DNA from: Marinococcus sp. PL1-022
Lineage (GTDB): Bacteria; Bacillota; Bacilli; Bacillales; Marinococcaceae
NCBI RefSeq assembly: GCF_033845285.1
Contig: NZ_JAWXCX010000001.1
Span: 1,751,495-1,815,494, forward strand
Direction: 5' to 3'
Length of the DNA stretch: 64,000 nt
This document shows, in pieces, positions 8,460 through 17,499 of this stretch. How positions within the stretch are numbered: position 1 is the first letter of the stretch; each line of letters begins with the position of its first letter. The notes under the pieces were generated by a model that was not told the origin of the DNA, did not search any database, and saw nothing but the letters and a program-made list of their open reading frames with translations. The position numbers and the translations under genes were made by a program.

Positions 8460-8559
8460 TGTCCATTTAACATAATCGCGATTATCAGAATTCGTTCTTT
8501 TATAAATTATATTTCATAAGAATTAGAATCTTCCCTAGTAACGTATTGAAACGAGAAGT

Positions 8560-8718
8560 ATGGTGGAGGTAAAAATCGATAAAACCTTTCAAAAAGCCTT
8601 ACCTTTTGTCACGCTAATCATTTTCATATTTTTAAACCCAGCATTAGTGATTGCCATCATGATGGAATCATCAAAAAGATCCGATTTCATCAACAGCTGG
8701 CGAAACAACAAACGTTAG
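8560..8718 (+). CDS. 52-residue single-TM protein (tentative)
   Basis: Reading frame with one strong hydrophobic helix (FVTLIIFIFLNPALVIAIMM) and a short basic tail (SWRNNKR). The best ribosome site, GGTGGAGGT, lies inside the frame after ATG 8560 and points to AUC at 8578, giving a 46-residue product. If ATG 8560 is used, only a weak GAGA-type site precedes it. Real gene plausible, function unknown. Confidence 0.4.
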   Translation: MVEVKIDKTFQKALPFVTLIIFIFLNPALVIAIMMESSKRSDFINSWRNNKR

Positions 8719-9002
8719 AAGCTTGCTATTCCTCCCTCTCCTTGATTCTATATTTGCAATACTGCAGAAAACATGGAATAATGGGGCGTATTTTGAAGTG
8801 ATTCAGCTTCTTTTCACCCACAAAACCGGGGGAAAATGGACATCATAGGAGCATTTTTCGTGGTGAGCGTCAGGCATGGACCCTGACTCCTCTCCCTCCA
8901 TCACCGATGAACCGATGGAGAAGATAGCTTGTTCCCGATAGCTATGCTTCCGTACGGTGGGTGGCCCTTGGCTGCTCATACCCAAAAGAAAGGAGGATAC
9001 GA

Positions 9003-10226
9003 ATGACGTCGAAAAAAAATAAACCATCTTCGGACCGCTACACCCTTGGACTGATCGCTGCACCGGACCTTCCCAAGGAAATTTGTGATCAAATGGCGGA
9101 GGAACTCCCGGATTTACTTCATAACTACGTGGATGACCGAAGACAATGGGACGTGGAAGTTGTTCTAGAACCCTTTGCCGGCGTGACCGAACAAGCCGAA
9201 TCGGTGATTCAAGAAGCTCAAAAGCACCGGGATCATCATACATGGAATTATGCTCTCTGCTTCACGGACCTGCCTATTGTCGATGGGAAAAGGCTGGTAA
9301 TCGCTGACGCCAGTTCCGACCGGGACATCGGTCTGATTTCCCTGCCTTCGCTCGGAGCCATGCCGATGAAAAAACGCGTCCGGGAGGCCATGATGCAGTT
9401 AGTTAATGAAATGCACCATGGAAGCTCCGAAGAAGAACGGGAACGGCAGAATGAACGAATTGAAGAAAACCAGGAAGAGCTGGAAGAACACGAAAACGAC
9501 CATTCCTACCAGGTACGCGGCAGGGGCTCGAGGGAGCTGATGGGCAATCGTTTGTATGAACGCTTTTTCCCGATTCAACGAACCGTGTATAAGAATAACG
9601 AAGAAAGCCAGCATGTCCGTTTCTATGCCAATTTGAACATGAGGGGACGGACCCGGCTGCTTTCAGGAATGGTGCTGGCGAACCGGCCCTGGACGATTTT
9701 TCCGGCCTTCAAGAGCGTCATTGCTTTAGCTTTTGCTACCGGAGCCTATAGCCTTATTTTCCCAAGCTTTTGGACCCTTAGTGATACGTATGGATTCTGG
9801 CGTTTTCTGATCGTCATGATCACGGCGATGCTCACCATGACGGTATGGTTTATCGCAGCCCATGGCTTATGGGAAAAAGAATCCCAGGCCTCATCGACCT
9901 TTTTGGCCCGTTCTTATAACAAAGCCACGACGGCAACGATCGGCATTGCCGTTATTCATTATTACCTGGTATTATTTATCCTGTTTATCGTGGTTTCATT
10001 GTTATTTATTCCTGCTTCCCAATTGACGCTGAATTTGCAGGGCACCGTCGGAGTGATGACGTACCTCAAGATCTCCTGGCTTGCCTGTACCGTCGCCACC
10101 CTTGGAGGAGCCCTTGGAGCAGGTCTGGAAAAGGAAGAAACGGTGTTGAAAGCCACCTATGGCTACCGCCAGCGCGTTCGCCATGAACAGACGAAACCAG
10201 AGCAGCAACAGCAATCATCCTCCTAA
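9003..10226 (+). CDS. Hypothetical membrane protein, 407 residues
   Basis: A soluble N-terminal half (about residues 1-220) includes a highly charged coiled-coil stretch EEERERQNERIEENQEELEEHEND. Four hydrophobic segments follow in the C-terminal half (PAFKSVIALAFATGAYSLIF, FWRFLIVMITAMLTMTVWFI, IAVIHYYLVLFILFIVVSLL and YLKISWLACTVATLGGALG), and a Gln/Ser-rich tail ends the protein. I do not recognise the family. ATG 9003 is chosen on AAAGGAGGATACGA; an in-frame start 42 bases earlier has no ribosome site. Monocistronic, with a terminator about 210 bases downstream. Confidence 0.8.
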   Translation: MTSKKNKPSSDRYTLGLIAAPDLPKEICDQMAEELPDLLHNYVDDRRQWDVEVVLEPFAGVTEQAESVIQEAQKHRDHHTWNYALCFTDLPIVDGKRLVIADASSDRDIGLISLPSLGAMPMKKRVREAMMQLVNEMHHGSSEEERERQNERIEENQEELEEHENDHSYQVRGRGSRELMGNRLYERFFPIQRTVYKNNEESQHVRFYANLNMRGRTRLLSGMVLANRPWTIFPAFKSVIALAFATGAYSLIFPSFWTLSDTYGFWRFLIVMITAMLTMTVWFIAAHGLWEKESQASSTFLARSYNKATTATIGIAVIHYYLVLFILFIVVSLLFIPASQLTLNLQGTVGVMTYLKISWLACTVATLGGALGAGLEKEETVLKATYGYRQRVRHEQTKPEQQQQSSS

Positions 10227-10436
10227 TGGAGAGGCCACGCTGCTTATGGCAGTTCCGTACTAGAAAGGAAGCATTGGCCCCTAAGGAGGACGCTTCCTCG
10301 TATTATTACTATTTTTAGCCAAATGTTCTTAGAGAGAGAAAAGATCAGCCATCTACCAATCAAAGTCATGTATTGTTTGAAAACGATGGCTTTGTTATCG
10401 AAACGCTGATGCCCTTCGACCGAATATAGTAGAAGT

Positions 10437-10467
10437 AAAAAAACAGCAGGCGCCTGCTGTTTTTTTA
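10437..10467. terminator. Bidirectional terminator
   Basis: AAAAAAACAGCAGGCGCCTGCTGTTTTTTT is a near-perfect palindrome with A and T runs on both flanks; it can work on either strand. Confidence 0.85.
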
Positions 10468-10615
10468 CGTTCTCTTTTGGTTAAGGATTGAAAATGATGC
10501 AACCTATTTTCGTCCAAGTTGACTTTCTTTTAATAATTTATATTTTTCAACCACGCAAAAAGTATCCCCACAGTGATCATCCGTTTGAAATAAAGTCTTA
10601 TTTATAGATATATAT

Positions 10616-10632
10616 GGTCCATGAAATTTTTT
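10616..10632 (+). repeat. 17-bp repeat, copy 2
   Basis: Exact second copy of GGTCCATGAAATTTTTT also seen at 5820-5836. Both copies are intergenic. Confidence 0.4.
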
Positions 10633-10999
10633 TTGCTTTAAGCTTTCACCTATTTTTTCAAACTCATAGAAATAATTTTACACGATCATTAATTGGTTCA
10701 ACATTTATACACCTTGATGCTCCTGTTGAATTCCTTCATCATCGCTCATCTCCCCCAAAAATACTTGTTCCCGGAAAAGTGTTGTTGTCGATACTCCTCT
10801 ATTTAGAATGAACATATAGTTATAAATATGACTAAAAGACCTTTATATGGTTGATATTCCCTATTTCAAGCGTATAATACCAATTAAAGATGATATTAGA
10901 CTTAGTCTTATACTAATGTTTTATGAAATTTTTAGTCATGGCCTCAATTATTCCGCAACGTTTCATTCAGATTCATACTCATCTGAAGTTAGGAGACAA

Positions 11000-11461
11000 A
11001 TGATGAAATACGAAATGAAACATGCCGTATTTGAAAAAATGTTCCAGGCCACCGAGGGACAAATACCGATGGGCGCAGAAGCGCTCACAGCCGCTGCTCA
11101 TCAAAACAACCAGGTGGCGACCGTTCTTCCCTTTTATATGTACTGTTTTCATCCTCGCGAGTGGCAGGAATACACGCTTTTCACTACTGATCCTCTCCCT
11201 TCTACCTTAAACTACGCCACTTATATTGCCCTGGATGCGCCTGCCCTTCACGCTGACCCACCGATTAAACGTTTCTTTTATGGCGTGGTTTCCATTGTTC
11301 CCATCCCTGATAACCATCAGACCTCCAGATCCATTGAAGACTGGACCTATCATCTGTTTCGGCAGTATTCTCAGATTCACCAACAAACGATTTTTTTGGA
11401 ACATCGCGTGAATGTCCGGAGCCATCACCCGAAAGACTGGTTGATTAAAACCAGCAAATAA
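11000..11461 (+). CDS. Unrecognised protein, paralogue of the gene at 26.2 kb
   Basis: 153 residues from ATG 11000 (AGGAG 4-5 bases upstream). It is soluble and has no known motif that I recognise. It is clearly homologous to the protein at 26205-26603 through shared blocks: LPFYMY, P-x-EWQ, the DAP-x-L-x-ADP motif, a following I-x-RFFY, and E-x-W-x-YHLFRQY. It begins a plus-strand run with a 94-residue protein, a GT8 glycosyltransferase and an 80-residue protein, spaced 20-30 bases apart. A role in glycan modification is guessed only from that context. Confidence 0.8.
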   Translation: MMKYEMKHAVFEKMFQATEGQIPMGAEALTAAAHQNNQVATVLPFYMYCFHPREWQEYTLFTTDPLPSTLNYATYIALDAPALHADPPIKRFFYGVVSIVPIPDNHQTSRSIEDWTYHLFRQYSQIHQQTIFLEHRVNVRSHHPKDWLIKTSK

Positions 11462-11480
11462 CGGCGGGAGGGCATTTAGG

Positions 11481-11765
11481 ATGGACATCTCACCAAGCCA
11501 TGATGGAAAATATCCTTTTTACCTTGACCCCTCCTCCATCATTCGGTTTTTGTACCTTGCGACAGAAGCCTGGGAACCAAATGAGTTATGGTACATCGGA
11601 AGTGCGCTGGAAGTCCAGGAAGAACTTTTTCTGGAGCATCATTCCGAGATCTGCTTTGAACCGGGGAACGACATTTACTTTCGACAAGGCATGGCGAAGG
11701 GCGTCGCCGTCGAAGTCACTCCACTGTCTTATGATGCTCCGCCGCTGGCTGCGAAAATATTGTGA
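11481..11765 (+). CDS. 94-residue hypothetical protein in the GT8 operon
   Basis: Soluble acidic protein beginning MDISPSHDGKYPFYLDPSS. GGCGGGAGG precedes ATG 11481, 19 bases after the previous stop, and it ends 27 bases before the glycosyltransferase start. Tryptophan- and glutamate-rich centre (TEAWEPNELWYIG). No family recognised. Position in the gene run is the main support. Confidence 0.7.
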   Translation: MDISPSHDGKYPFYLDPSSIIRFLYLATEAWEPNELWYIGSALEVQEELFLEHHSEICFEPGNDIYFRQGMAKGVAVEVTPLSYDAPPLAAKIL

Positions 11766-11792
11766 AAATTCTATTTTCAGGAAAGGAACACG

Positions 11793-12635
11793 ATGAACTA
11801 TAACCAACAGTATATCATCACGTCCGTGGCTGATAATCATTATGCCGAAGGGGTAAGTGTGATGATGACGCCACTTCTTCACCACACCGCTAAGCCTGCC
11901 GATATCGCCTTTTATATTATCGACAAAGGACTATCCGAGCATTACAAGGGCTATATGCGACAAATCGCCGCCTCTTTCCACTCGGACCTTCATATGATCC
12001 ATGCGGATCACGTACCTACGGCTTCTATTTCAGGGTCTGTCATTCAACATGCTTCTTTTTCCTCTCTCAACTGGTACTATAGCTTATTTCTTCCTTATAT
12101 TGTCGATCCGTCGGCCGCCCGCTTTCTCTCTATCGATGCGGATACGGTGATCAAGACAGATATTACCGCCCTCTGGGACGAGGTTACCGTAGCGGCCACG
12201 GATGATTTCGGCAACCGTCTCCATGCGTCGAGGCTGCCTATTTCCGGCCCAGCTCAGCCATTCGACCCCGGCCTGCTGATGGTGAATGCACAGAAATGGC
12301 GCGACCAGCACCTGTCGGAAGCCATTTTTTCCTCCATGAAAAAAGATAAACCCATCACCCCTTCTGCCGTTCCCCGGGCCCTCCATATGGTACTTGGGGA
12401 CCAGCGATATTCACTGCATCCCAAATGGAACACCACGACCGCCATGTTCACCGAGACACTGCCGGCGACCCCCGACGGACAGCCTATCATCGAAGCCATT
12501 TGTGCCCCGGCGGTCGTTCATTTTACCGGGAAAGTGAAGCCGTGGCATGCCTACTGCCCTCACCCGTACAAATACGACTACGAGCACTACCGGGCGCAGT
12601 GGCTGTCGCTGGTCACCCTGTCGTTATCCCAGTAA
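11793..12635 (+). CDS. Family 8 glycosyltransferase
   Basis: 280 residues of the retaining GT8 (GT-A) type. It starts YIITSVADNHYAEGVSVMM. It has SSLNWYYSLFLPYIV, then the metal/nucleotide-sugar DxD as FLSIDADTVIKTDI (about residues 108-121), the acceptor-side FDPGLLMVNAQKW, and the C-terminal HFTGKVKPWH typical of LgtC-like enzymes. It transfers a hexose from a UDP-sugar to an unknown acceptor in the cytoplasm. GGAAAGG precedes ATG 11793. It is third in the run that begins at 11000. Confidence 0.93.
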   Translation: MNYNQQYIITSVADNHYAEGVSVMMTPLLHHTAKPADIAFYIIDKGLSEHYKGYMRQIAASFHSDLHMIHADHVPTASISGSVIQHASFSSLNWYYSLFLPYIVDPSAARFLSIDADTVIKTDITALWDEVTVAATDDFGNRLHASRLPISGPAQPFDPGLLMVNAQKWRDQHLSEAIFSSMKKDKPITPSAVPRALHMVLGDQRYSLHPKWNTTTAMFTETLPATPDGQPIIEAICAPAVVHFTGKVKPWHAYCPHPYKYDYEHYRAQWLSLVTLSLSQ

Positions 12636-12729
12636 AAACAGCAGAAAATGCGGGATGGGGAAACTGAGAGAAAAGACCAAATGTTTTGCATCGCCCATGT
12701 TTGTTTCGTGGGGAAAGAAGGTGATGATG

Positions 12730-12966
12730 ATGACACCTGTCACTTATGGCTACGCCATTTATGGCCACGAGATTGTGGTGGGGACGGGGCGAAGTCTGTC
12801 CCTATACCGGGAAGGAACTTGGATCGTCCTCTATACCGATACCAATCAATTTTTTCATGCGTTAGCCCCTTTTGTGGCTGCCGGTGTACCTGTACGTTTT
12901 CTTCCCGAAGCGAAAGTGCTTCTTCCTTCGTGGGAAATCTACTGTACCCATTCTCTTCCTTTATAA
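12730..12966 (+). CDS. Approx. 80-residue hypothetical protein
   Basis: Frame with tandem starts (GTG 12721, ATG 12724/12727/12730) after AAAGAAGGTG. The product has strand-rich character (YGYAIYGHEIVVGTG, GTWIVLYTDTNQFFHAL, VPVRFLPEAKVLLPSW). Longer upstream starts run through the tail of the GT8 gene region without a ribosome site and are less likely. Function unknown; it may be the last gene of the GT8 run. Confidence 0.5.
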   Translation: MTPVTYGYAIYGHEIVVGTGRSLSLYREGTWIVLYTDTNQFFHALAPFVAAGVPVRFLPEAKVLLPSWEIYCTHSLPL

Positions 12967-13017
12967 TGGAAATATATCCCATAATCGACGACCCGGAAAA
13001 ATAACGCGAGGTTTACA

Positions 13018-13265
13018 CTTTAATTCGGATGATTACAGCGCACAAAAGCCTCCATCTTCTGCGGATGATACTGCTGGATCAAAACTAGCTGGTGCATTTC
13101 GCAGGCGTCAAATCATTGAGCAGCCGAAAGTTCTGTTCGCTTATGAAAAGAGCTTCATCGCTATCCACCACATTCCTCCACAGCTAGCAGCTGTTTTATC
13201 CGTTTCACACGCTTTCGAACCGCCTCATGGCAGCTTTCGAATCGATTATCTTCTTTTTGATAATT
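13018..13265 (-). pseudogene. Frameshifted gene remnant
   Basis: Minus-strand translation is protein-like but jumps frame twice. One block is EDNRFESCHEAVRKRVKRIK, followed by QLLAVEEC. The next, in another frame, is VDSDEALFISEQNFRLLNDL. The last, in a third frame, is EMHQLVLIQQYHPQKMEAF, then VRCNHPN and a stop. No intact start or frame remains. I do not recognise the parent family. Confidence 0.35.
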
Positions 13266-13267
13266 AA

Positions 13268-13300
13268 TAAAAAACTAGCCCCTTGGCTAGCTTTTTATTA
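13268..13300. terminator. Bidirectional terminator at the end of the amidase gene
   Basis: AAAAAACTAGCCCCTTGGCTAGCTTTTT: a six-base stem flanked by A-run and T-run, placed a few bases past the amidase stop on the minus strand. Confidence 0.8.
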
Positions 13301-13305
13301 ATCCC

Positions 13306-15078
13306 TTATTCATTGGTCATCGAAGATTTTCTCCGATAACGCGGAAGTAAACATAGTGCTCCCATACCACTAAGAAGCAATCCCCCCATGATATACGCAG
13401 GAGCATGAGAAGCCGTTTCTGGCAATTCTCCTCCTTCTGCCCCGTTCTCCGCTACCATTAATTCTGGCGTTTCCCGGTGATTGGTAGCCTGCTCGTAATC
13501 ATACGCCATGTTAATCAGCGATTCTTCCGTCCATTGTTCGCCAAAGAACGAGAGCGCGAACGGAGAACCACTATCGTAATAACCAGCAGGTACTGTTACA
13601 AGAGGAAGACCAGAAATATTGATTTCCGGAACCGTCGTTGCTTCGATGTTCGCTTCTTGATCATCTAATGGCGGAATCTCCTCAGACATCTGCGGGTAGA
13701 CAAACCCATCCAGATTCTGATTTTCCATGACTTCCGTAATTTTTTCTAGGTATTCTGCCTTTACTTCTTCGAATTCCTCTTGATCTGGAGGCGTATTAGG
13801 TTCCTCGAGGGTGCTGTCAATATCGACCCCTCGTTCAATGAGAAAACCAAGTTCCCCATCCTCTGTCCAAGGTACTTCGCCCGCTTCTTCAAATACATCA
13901 TTAATGTTCATCGTAGGATCCTCAGGGTCCAGGTTTTGCAGATAGTTGTTTACGTCATACACAAAAGCATCATAACCAACGTTTCCGGCTTCTTCGGTAA
14001 AATCAGCAAATCCGGTATCAGCAAATGGGTCTTCCACGACTTCTGCCCCCTGCGATTCTAACTCTTCCACCGCCTGATCATACAGCTCTTTCGTTTCGTC
14101 ACTCAATGCCTCCCCACGCCAGGATTGGCCATATAAACCAATGCGTTTGCCTTCTAACGAGGTATCATCCAGGTCAGCTCCGTATCCTTCCTCTGGCATT
14201 TTTCCTACGGAGGCAGACGTTTTCGGATCTTCTGCTTCATATCCCGCGATCACATCCAGCATTACCGCGGCATCCTCCACGGATCGTGCATGTGGCCCCA
14301 GGACATCACGAGTACTACCGGCTAAAGGCGTCACGCCAGTAGTAGGAACTAATCCAAAGGTTGGTTTGATCCCCACCAACGATTGCGCCGCTGCTGGATT
14401 TTGAATTGAGCCTCCTGTCTCTTCCGCTATGCCAAGAACAGCAAAATTTCCTGACACCGAGGCCGCTGTGCCGCTGCTACTGCCGCCTGGGGCCAGGTTT
14501 GGATCGACCACATTATATGTGTCGCCTGCCCAGCTGCTGGAAGCATTGGTTCCCGAAGCGCTGAACGCCGGAATATTCGTTTTACCCATAATAATAGCGC
14601 CGCTATCCTTCAGGTCTTCGACAATGGGTGCGTCTGCTGTTGGCTGTAATTCGATCCCCCCGGCTTCCTTACTCAAAGGCGCCCAGCCAAACGTTGTAGG
14701 AAAACCTTCAACATCCACTGCTTCTTTAATCACAATAGGGATACCCGCCAGTTCTCCAACCTCTTCCCCCGCTTCCCGTTTTTGATCGATGGCCCTTGCT
14801 TCTTCCAATGCATTTTCATTTAGAAAAGTAAATGCGTTGTAGGTCTCTTCATAGGTTTGAATACGATCCATATACGCCTGTACCACTTCTTCTGCGGTAA
14901 ACTCTCCATTTTGGTATCCTTCTGTCAGTTCAGCTGTCGTTATTTCTTCAAATGAAAATTCTTCTTCCGCAGAGACATGAGTGACCGGAGTGAAACTAAT
15001 CGTTGTCCCAATAACTGCTGCCAGTGCCAGTTTACTTGTTTGCATTGACGTTTTTCTCATGCCTGTCGGCCTGTTCAT
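13306..15078 (-). CDS. Secreted, wall-anchored amidase-signature hydrolase
   Basis: 590 residues. N-terminal signal peptide (basic start, LALAAVIGTTISF, cleavage near VSA-EE). The amidase signature domain has its Ser-cisSer-Lys triad: Lys in GIPIVIKEAVD, cis-Ser in LAPGGSSSG and nucleophile Ser in ETGGSIQNPAA. The C-terminus has LPETA at about residue 555, a hydrophobic helix and an RYRRKSS tail, which is a sortase sorting signal. It should hydrolyse an amide outside the cell while linked to peptidoglycan. Substrate unknown. The protein is very acidic. GGGGGAAAG precedes ATG 15078. Confidence 0.93.
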   Translation of the reverse strand: MNRPTGMRKTSMQTSKLALAAVIGTTISFTPVTHVSAEEEFSFEEITTAELTEGYQNGEFTAEEVVQAYMDRIQTYEETYNAFTFLNENALEEARAIDQKREAGEEVGELAGIPIVIKEAVDVEGFPTTFGWAPLSKEAGGIELQPTADAPIVEDLKDSGAIIMGKTNIPAFSASGTNASSSWAGDTYNVVDPNLAPGGSSSGTAASVSGNFAVLGIAEETGGSIQNPAAAQSLVGIKPTFGLVPTTGVTPLAGSTRDVLGPHARSVEDAAVMLDVIAGYEAEDPKTSASVGKMPEEGYGADLDDTSLEGKRIGLYGQSWRGEALSDETKELYDQAVEELESQGAEVVEDPFADTGFADFTEEAGNVGYDAFVYDVNNYLQNLDPEDPTMNINDVFEEAGEVPWTEDGELGFLIERGVDIDSTLEEPNTPPDQEEFEEVKAEYLEKITEVMENQNLDGFVYPQMSEEIPPLDDQEANIEATTVPEINISGLPLVTVPAGYYDSGSPFALSFFGEQWTEESLINMAYDYEQATNHRETPELMVAENGAEGGELPETASHAPAYIMGGLLLSGMGALCLLPRYRRKSSMTNE

Positions 15079-15745
15079 GAATGCTTTCCCCCTTTAATAT
15101 TCCCCCGTGAATAAAAAGTCGTAGAGGCATTTCAACACCTATCTTAATATTCTGATTATTATATACAAGCTTGTTGTCAGATAATCGGATAGAGAAAATT
15201 CCATACTTGGAGATATGGACCAACAGCAGAAATGTTATTTCACCTTCAGAATCTTCGTAAACCGGAACCCTATTTCCAGCAAGTCTTCATTTCATGTGCT
15301 GTTCAGATATTTACGCTTCCTCCTTCGCACCAGAGGATTTCTCATTTGTTGATAATCCAACAGCTTCTCTCTGCCTAATGTAAAAGCATCATCCACTTTT
15401 TAAAAATGGTTTGGAGAAACCTTCGCACCAAACCATAATTTTCTTAATATAAAGGTTTATATCAAAAATAAAGGGTGAATCAATGAGTATTGATGTAACA
15501 GTACTTGAAGGCTTGCACTCTTTCATTGTTCTTTCCTTGATTCCTAGTTACATCCGAAACCTAAACGTTTTTTTACTCTCGCTGCCTCCCTTTGCCCCTT
15601 CATCAATTCACACTTGATTTACATAAAGCGGTAGATAGAGATTACAGCTTTCAAAATCCAATATTTTGTAAGATCTAACTCCAATGTGTAGTATAAAAAT
15701 AGTGTTTTCTCACTAATACATGCATTAAAGGAGAGGCGATTTGAA
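15079..15745. other. Gene-free interval between the amidase and a dehydrogenase
   Basis: About 670 bases, AT-rich. It must hold the promoters of the two divergent genes. A 44-codon frame from ATG 15483 has weak support and no recognisable protein character. I see no RNA gene or clear repeat. Confidence 0.5.
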
Positions 15746-16780
15746 ATGAAGCCGGAAACAATGAAAACCTTTGGATTTTATAAGCCAGGCGCTAAAGAAG
15801 GAGCACCTGACTTTGAACAGATAGAGCAGGAGAAGCCGACACCAGCAGGACACGATCTACTAATAGAAGTAAAAGCGATTTCCGGTAACCCAACTGATAT
15901 TCGGACACGTGACGGAAAGCGGGAGGATGATGATTCATTTACAGTGGTTGGCCGTGATGTTGCAGGAGTTGTTGTAGCGACTGGCGAAGACAGTTCGCTA
16001 TTTAAAGAAGGGGACGAGGTATTTTATGCCGGGGCAACCGATCGCCCGGGCGGCCAAAGCGACTTTCATCTGGTGGATGAGCGACTCGTGGGAAGAAAGC
16101 CAAAAAATCTTGATTTCCCTCAGGCTGCTGCCCTGCCTCTGACCAGCATTACTGCGTATGAAGCATTTTTTGACCGTCTGGGCCTTTCAAAAGACGCTGC
16201 AGAAAATGCCGGGAAGAGCATTCTCATTATCGGAGCCGCAGGCGGGGTAGGCTCTATTGCTGTACAAATTGCCAAACTGGCCGGACTAACAGTCATTGGC
16301 ACTGCCTCCCGTTCTGAAACGGTAGAGTGGGTTAAAGACCATGGTGCAGATCAAACCATCAATCATCACGAGCCGTTTGGCCCCCAACTGGAGAATCTTG
16401 GCCTCCATGGTGTTGACTACATCTTCTGTTTAAATAATGTCGATGACCATATGGCAGAAATGGCAAACGTTATTTTGCCACAGGGAAAAATTTGTTCTAT
16501 TCTGCCGACTGAGAAACCGCTGGACACAGCGCTGTTCAGCAAAAGTGTCACTTTCGTTTTTGAATTGATGTTCACCCGTTCTCTTTTCCAGACTGCGGAT
16601 ATGGTGCAGCAGCATAGCCTGTTGAACGAGCTGGCCGATTGGGTGGAGGCTGGGAAAATCCAGTCCACAGTAACGAAAACCCTTCACCCTATTTCAGTGG
16701 AAACGTTGAAGGAAGCTTACAATCAGATTCAACAGGGAAGTACAATTGGCAAAGTAGTTCTGGAAGGTCCTTTCAAATAA
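15746..16780 (+). CDS. Zinc-type alcohol dehydrogenase-like oxidoreductase
   Basis: 344-residue medium-chain dehydrogenase/reductase. GroES-like N-domain (LLIEVKAISGNPTDIRTRDG, VVGRDVAGVVVATG), then the Rossmann nucleotide site IIGAAGGVGSIAVQIAKLAG (about residues 158-177). It resembles the zinc-binding alcohol dehydrogenase family 1 of Firmicutes (NADPH:quinone oxidoreductase-like). Catalytic zinc ligands are not evident. Substrate unknown. GGAGAGGCG precedes ATG 15746. It ends in a strong terminator. Confidence 0.9.
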   Translation: MKPETMKTFGFYKPGAKEGAPDFEQIEQEKPTPAGHDLLIEVKAISGNPTDIRTRDGKREDDDSFTVVGRDVAGVVVATGEDSSLFKEGDEVFYAGATDRPGGQSDFHLVDERLVGRKPKNLDFPQAAALPLTSITAYEAFFDRLGLSKDAAENAGKSILIIGAAGGVGSIAVQIAKLAGLTVIGTASRSETVEWVKDHGADQTINHHEPFGPQLENLGLHGVDYIFCLNNVDDHMAEMANVILPQGKICSILPTEKPLDTALFSKSVTFVFELMFTRSLFQTADMVQQHSLLNELADWVEAGKIQSTVTKTLHPISVETLKEAYNQIQQGSTIGKVVLEGPFK

Positions 16781-16791
16781 AAGTAAATGCA

Positions 16792-16828
16792 GCACCGTTC
16801 TCTTTTCTTAAGGAGAACGGTGCTTTTA
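16792..16828 (+). terminator. Terminator after the dehydrogenase
   Basis: GCACCGTTCTC pairs perfectly with GAGAACGGTGC across a 10-base loop, followed by TTTT, 11 bases after the stop. Confidence 0.88.
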
Positions 16829-16996
16829 ATATTTTTAGCGTATATTAATGTACAGTGCACCTCAGAGATAAAACCTTTATTAAAGGATCTATCCGCAATC
16901 GGATGGCAGCGGGAAAACAAGTTGATTCTCTTTTTTACGCACAGGAAAGGCTTTCAACAAGAAAATTTTTTCGACCATTTGTCTATATGATTGAAA

Positions 16997-17371
16997 TCAT
17001 GAATCAAAATTTCGTCCCTGGTCGTATGCTTCCTGCAGGAGATGGTCCACATGCTCCGCAGAAGGATCAATCCCCTGCACTAATAGATGAAATTGGGACT
17101 CGCAGATGCCGACGTAATTCGCCAGACCAACGTTGAAATAATGCTCCATCATGCGATCATAGTATCGTTTTTCAAATCGCTCCCGAGGAGCTCCGGCAAT
17201 CGTTAACCATAACACCTTTTGATGTGAAAGCCGGGACGGTCCATACGCATACCCATAATTCCAGACCCGGTCAATATACAATTTCAACATGGCTGGCATG
17301 TTCCACCACCATAGGGGAAACACATACACCAGGGCGTCATGGCGATTCATGCGCTGAATTTCCTCCTCCAT
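16997..17371 (-). pseudogene. N-terminally truncated NAD(P)H oxidoreductase (flavodoxin fold)
   Basis: 124 residues homologous to the C-terminal two-thirds of YwrO/KefF-type flavin NAD(P)H dehydrogenases: EIQRMNRHDALVYVFPLWWWNMPAMLK, then RVWNYGYAYG and the end of the fold. The first strand and FMN phosphate loop (about 50 residues) are missing. The frame is closed upstream by TAG 28 bases before ATG 17371, and no ribosome site is visible. It is probably an inactive remnant whose 5' part was deleted. Confidence 0.7.
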
Positions 17372-17432
17372 TCCGGCTGATATTTTTACTCCCTATCCAT
17401 TCTTAACATAATCATAATTATCTAGTAGCATT

Positions 17433-17479
17433 AAAAAAACAAGCATTTCCGGTTCTTCCGAATCCGAAATGCTTGTTTC
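17433..17479. terminator. Bidirectional terminator downstream of the GrpB-family gene
   Basis: ACAAGCATTTCCGG pairs with the CCGAAATGCTTGT arm, with an A-run before it and TTTCTTC after. It lies 20 bases past the stop at 17500 on the minus strand. Confidence 0.8.
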
Positions 17480-17499
17480 TTCGTCCATATTGGACGTTT

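Larger units (their letters stand above)
10227..10999. other. Gene-poor interval before the GT8 operon
   Basis: About 770 bases. It holds an imperfect GGAAGC/GCTTCC hairpin near 10266-10296, a strong bidirectional terminator at 10437-10467 and the second copy of the 17-bp repeat at 10616-10632. The rest is AT-rich with no frame I would call coding. A frame continuing upstream of 11000 lacks a ribosome site. Confidence 0.6.

Noticed and set aside
12547-12723. Longer start for the 80-residue gene, overlapping GT8
   Set aside because: The extension runs in another frame through the GT8 gene without a ribosome site; the tandem ATGs after AAAGAAGGTG are better.
15483-15617. 44-codon plus-strand frame in the amidase-dehydrogenase gap
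   Set aside because: A weak GGGTGA precedes ATG, but the product has no domain, helix or charge pattern that supports a gene.
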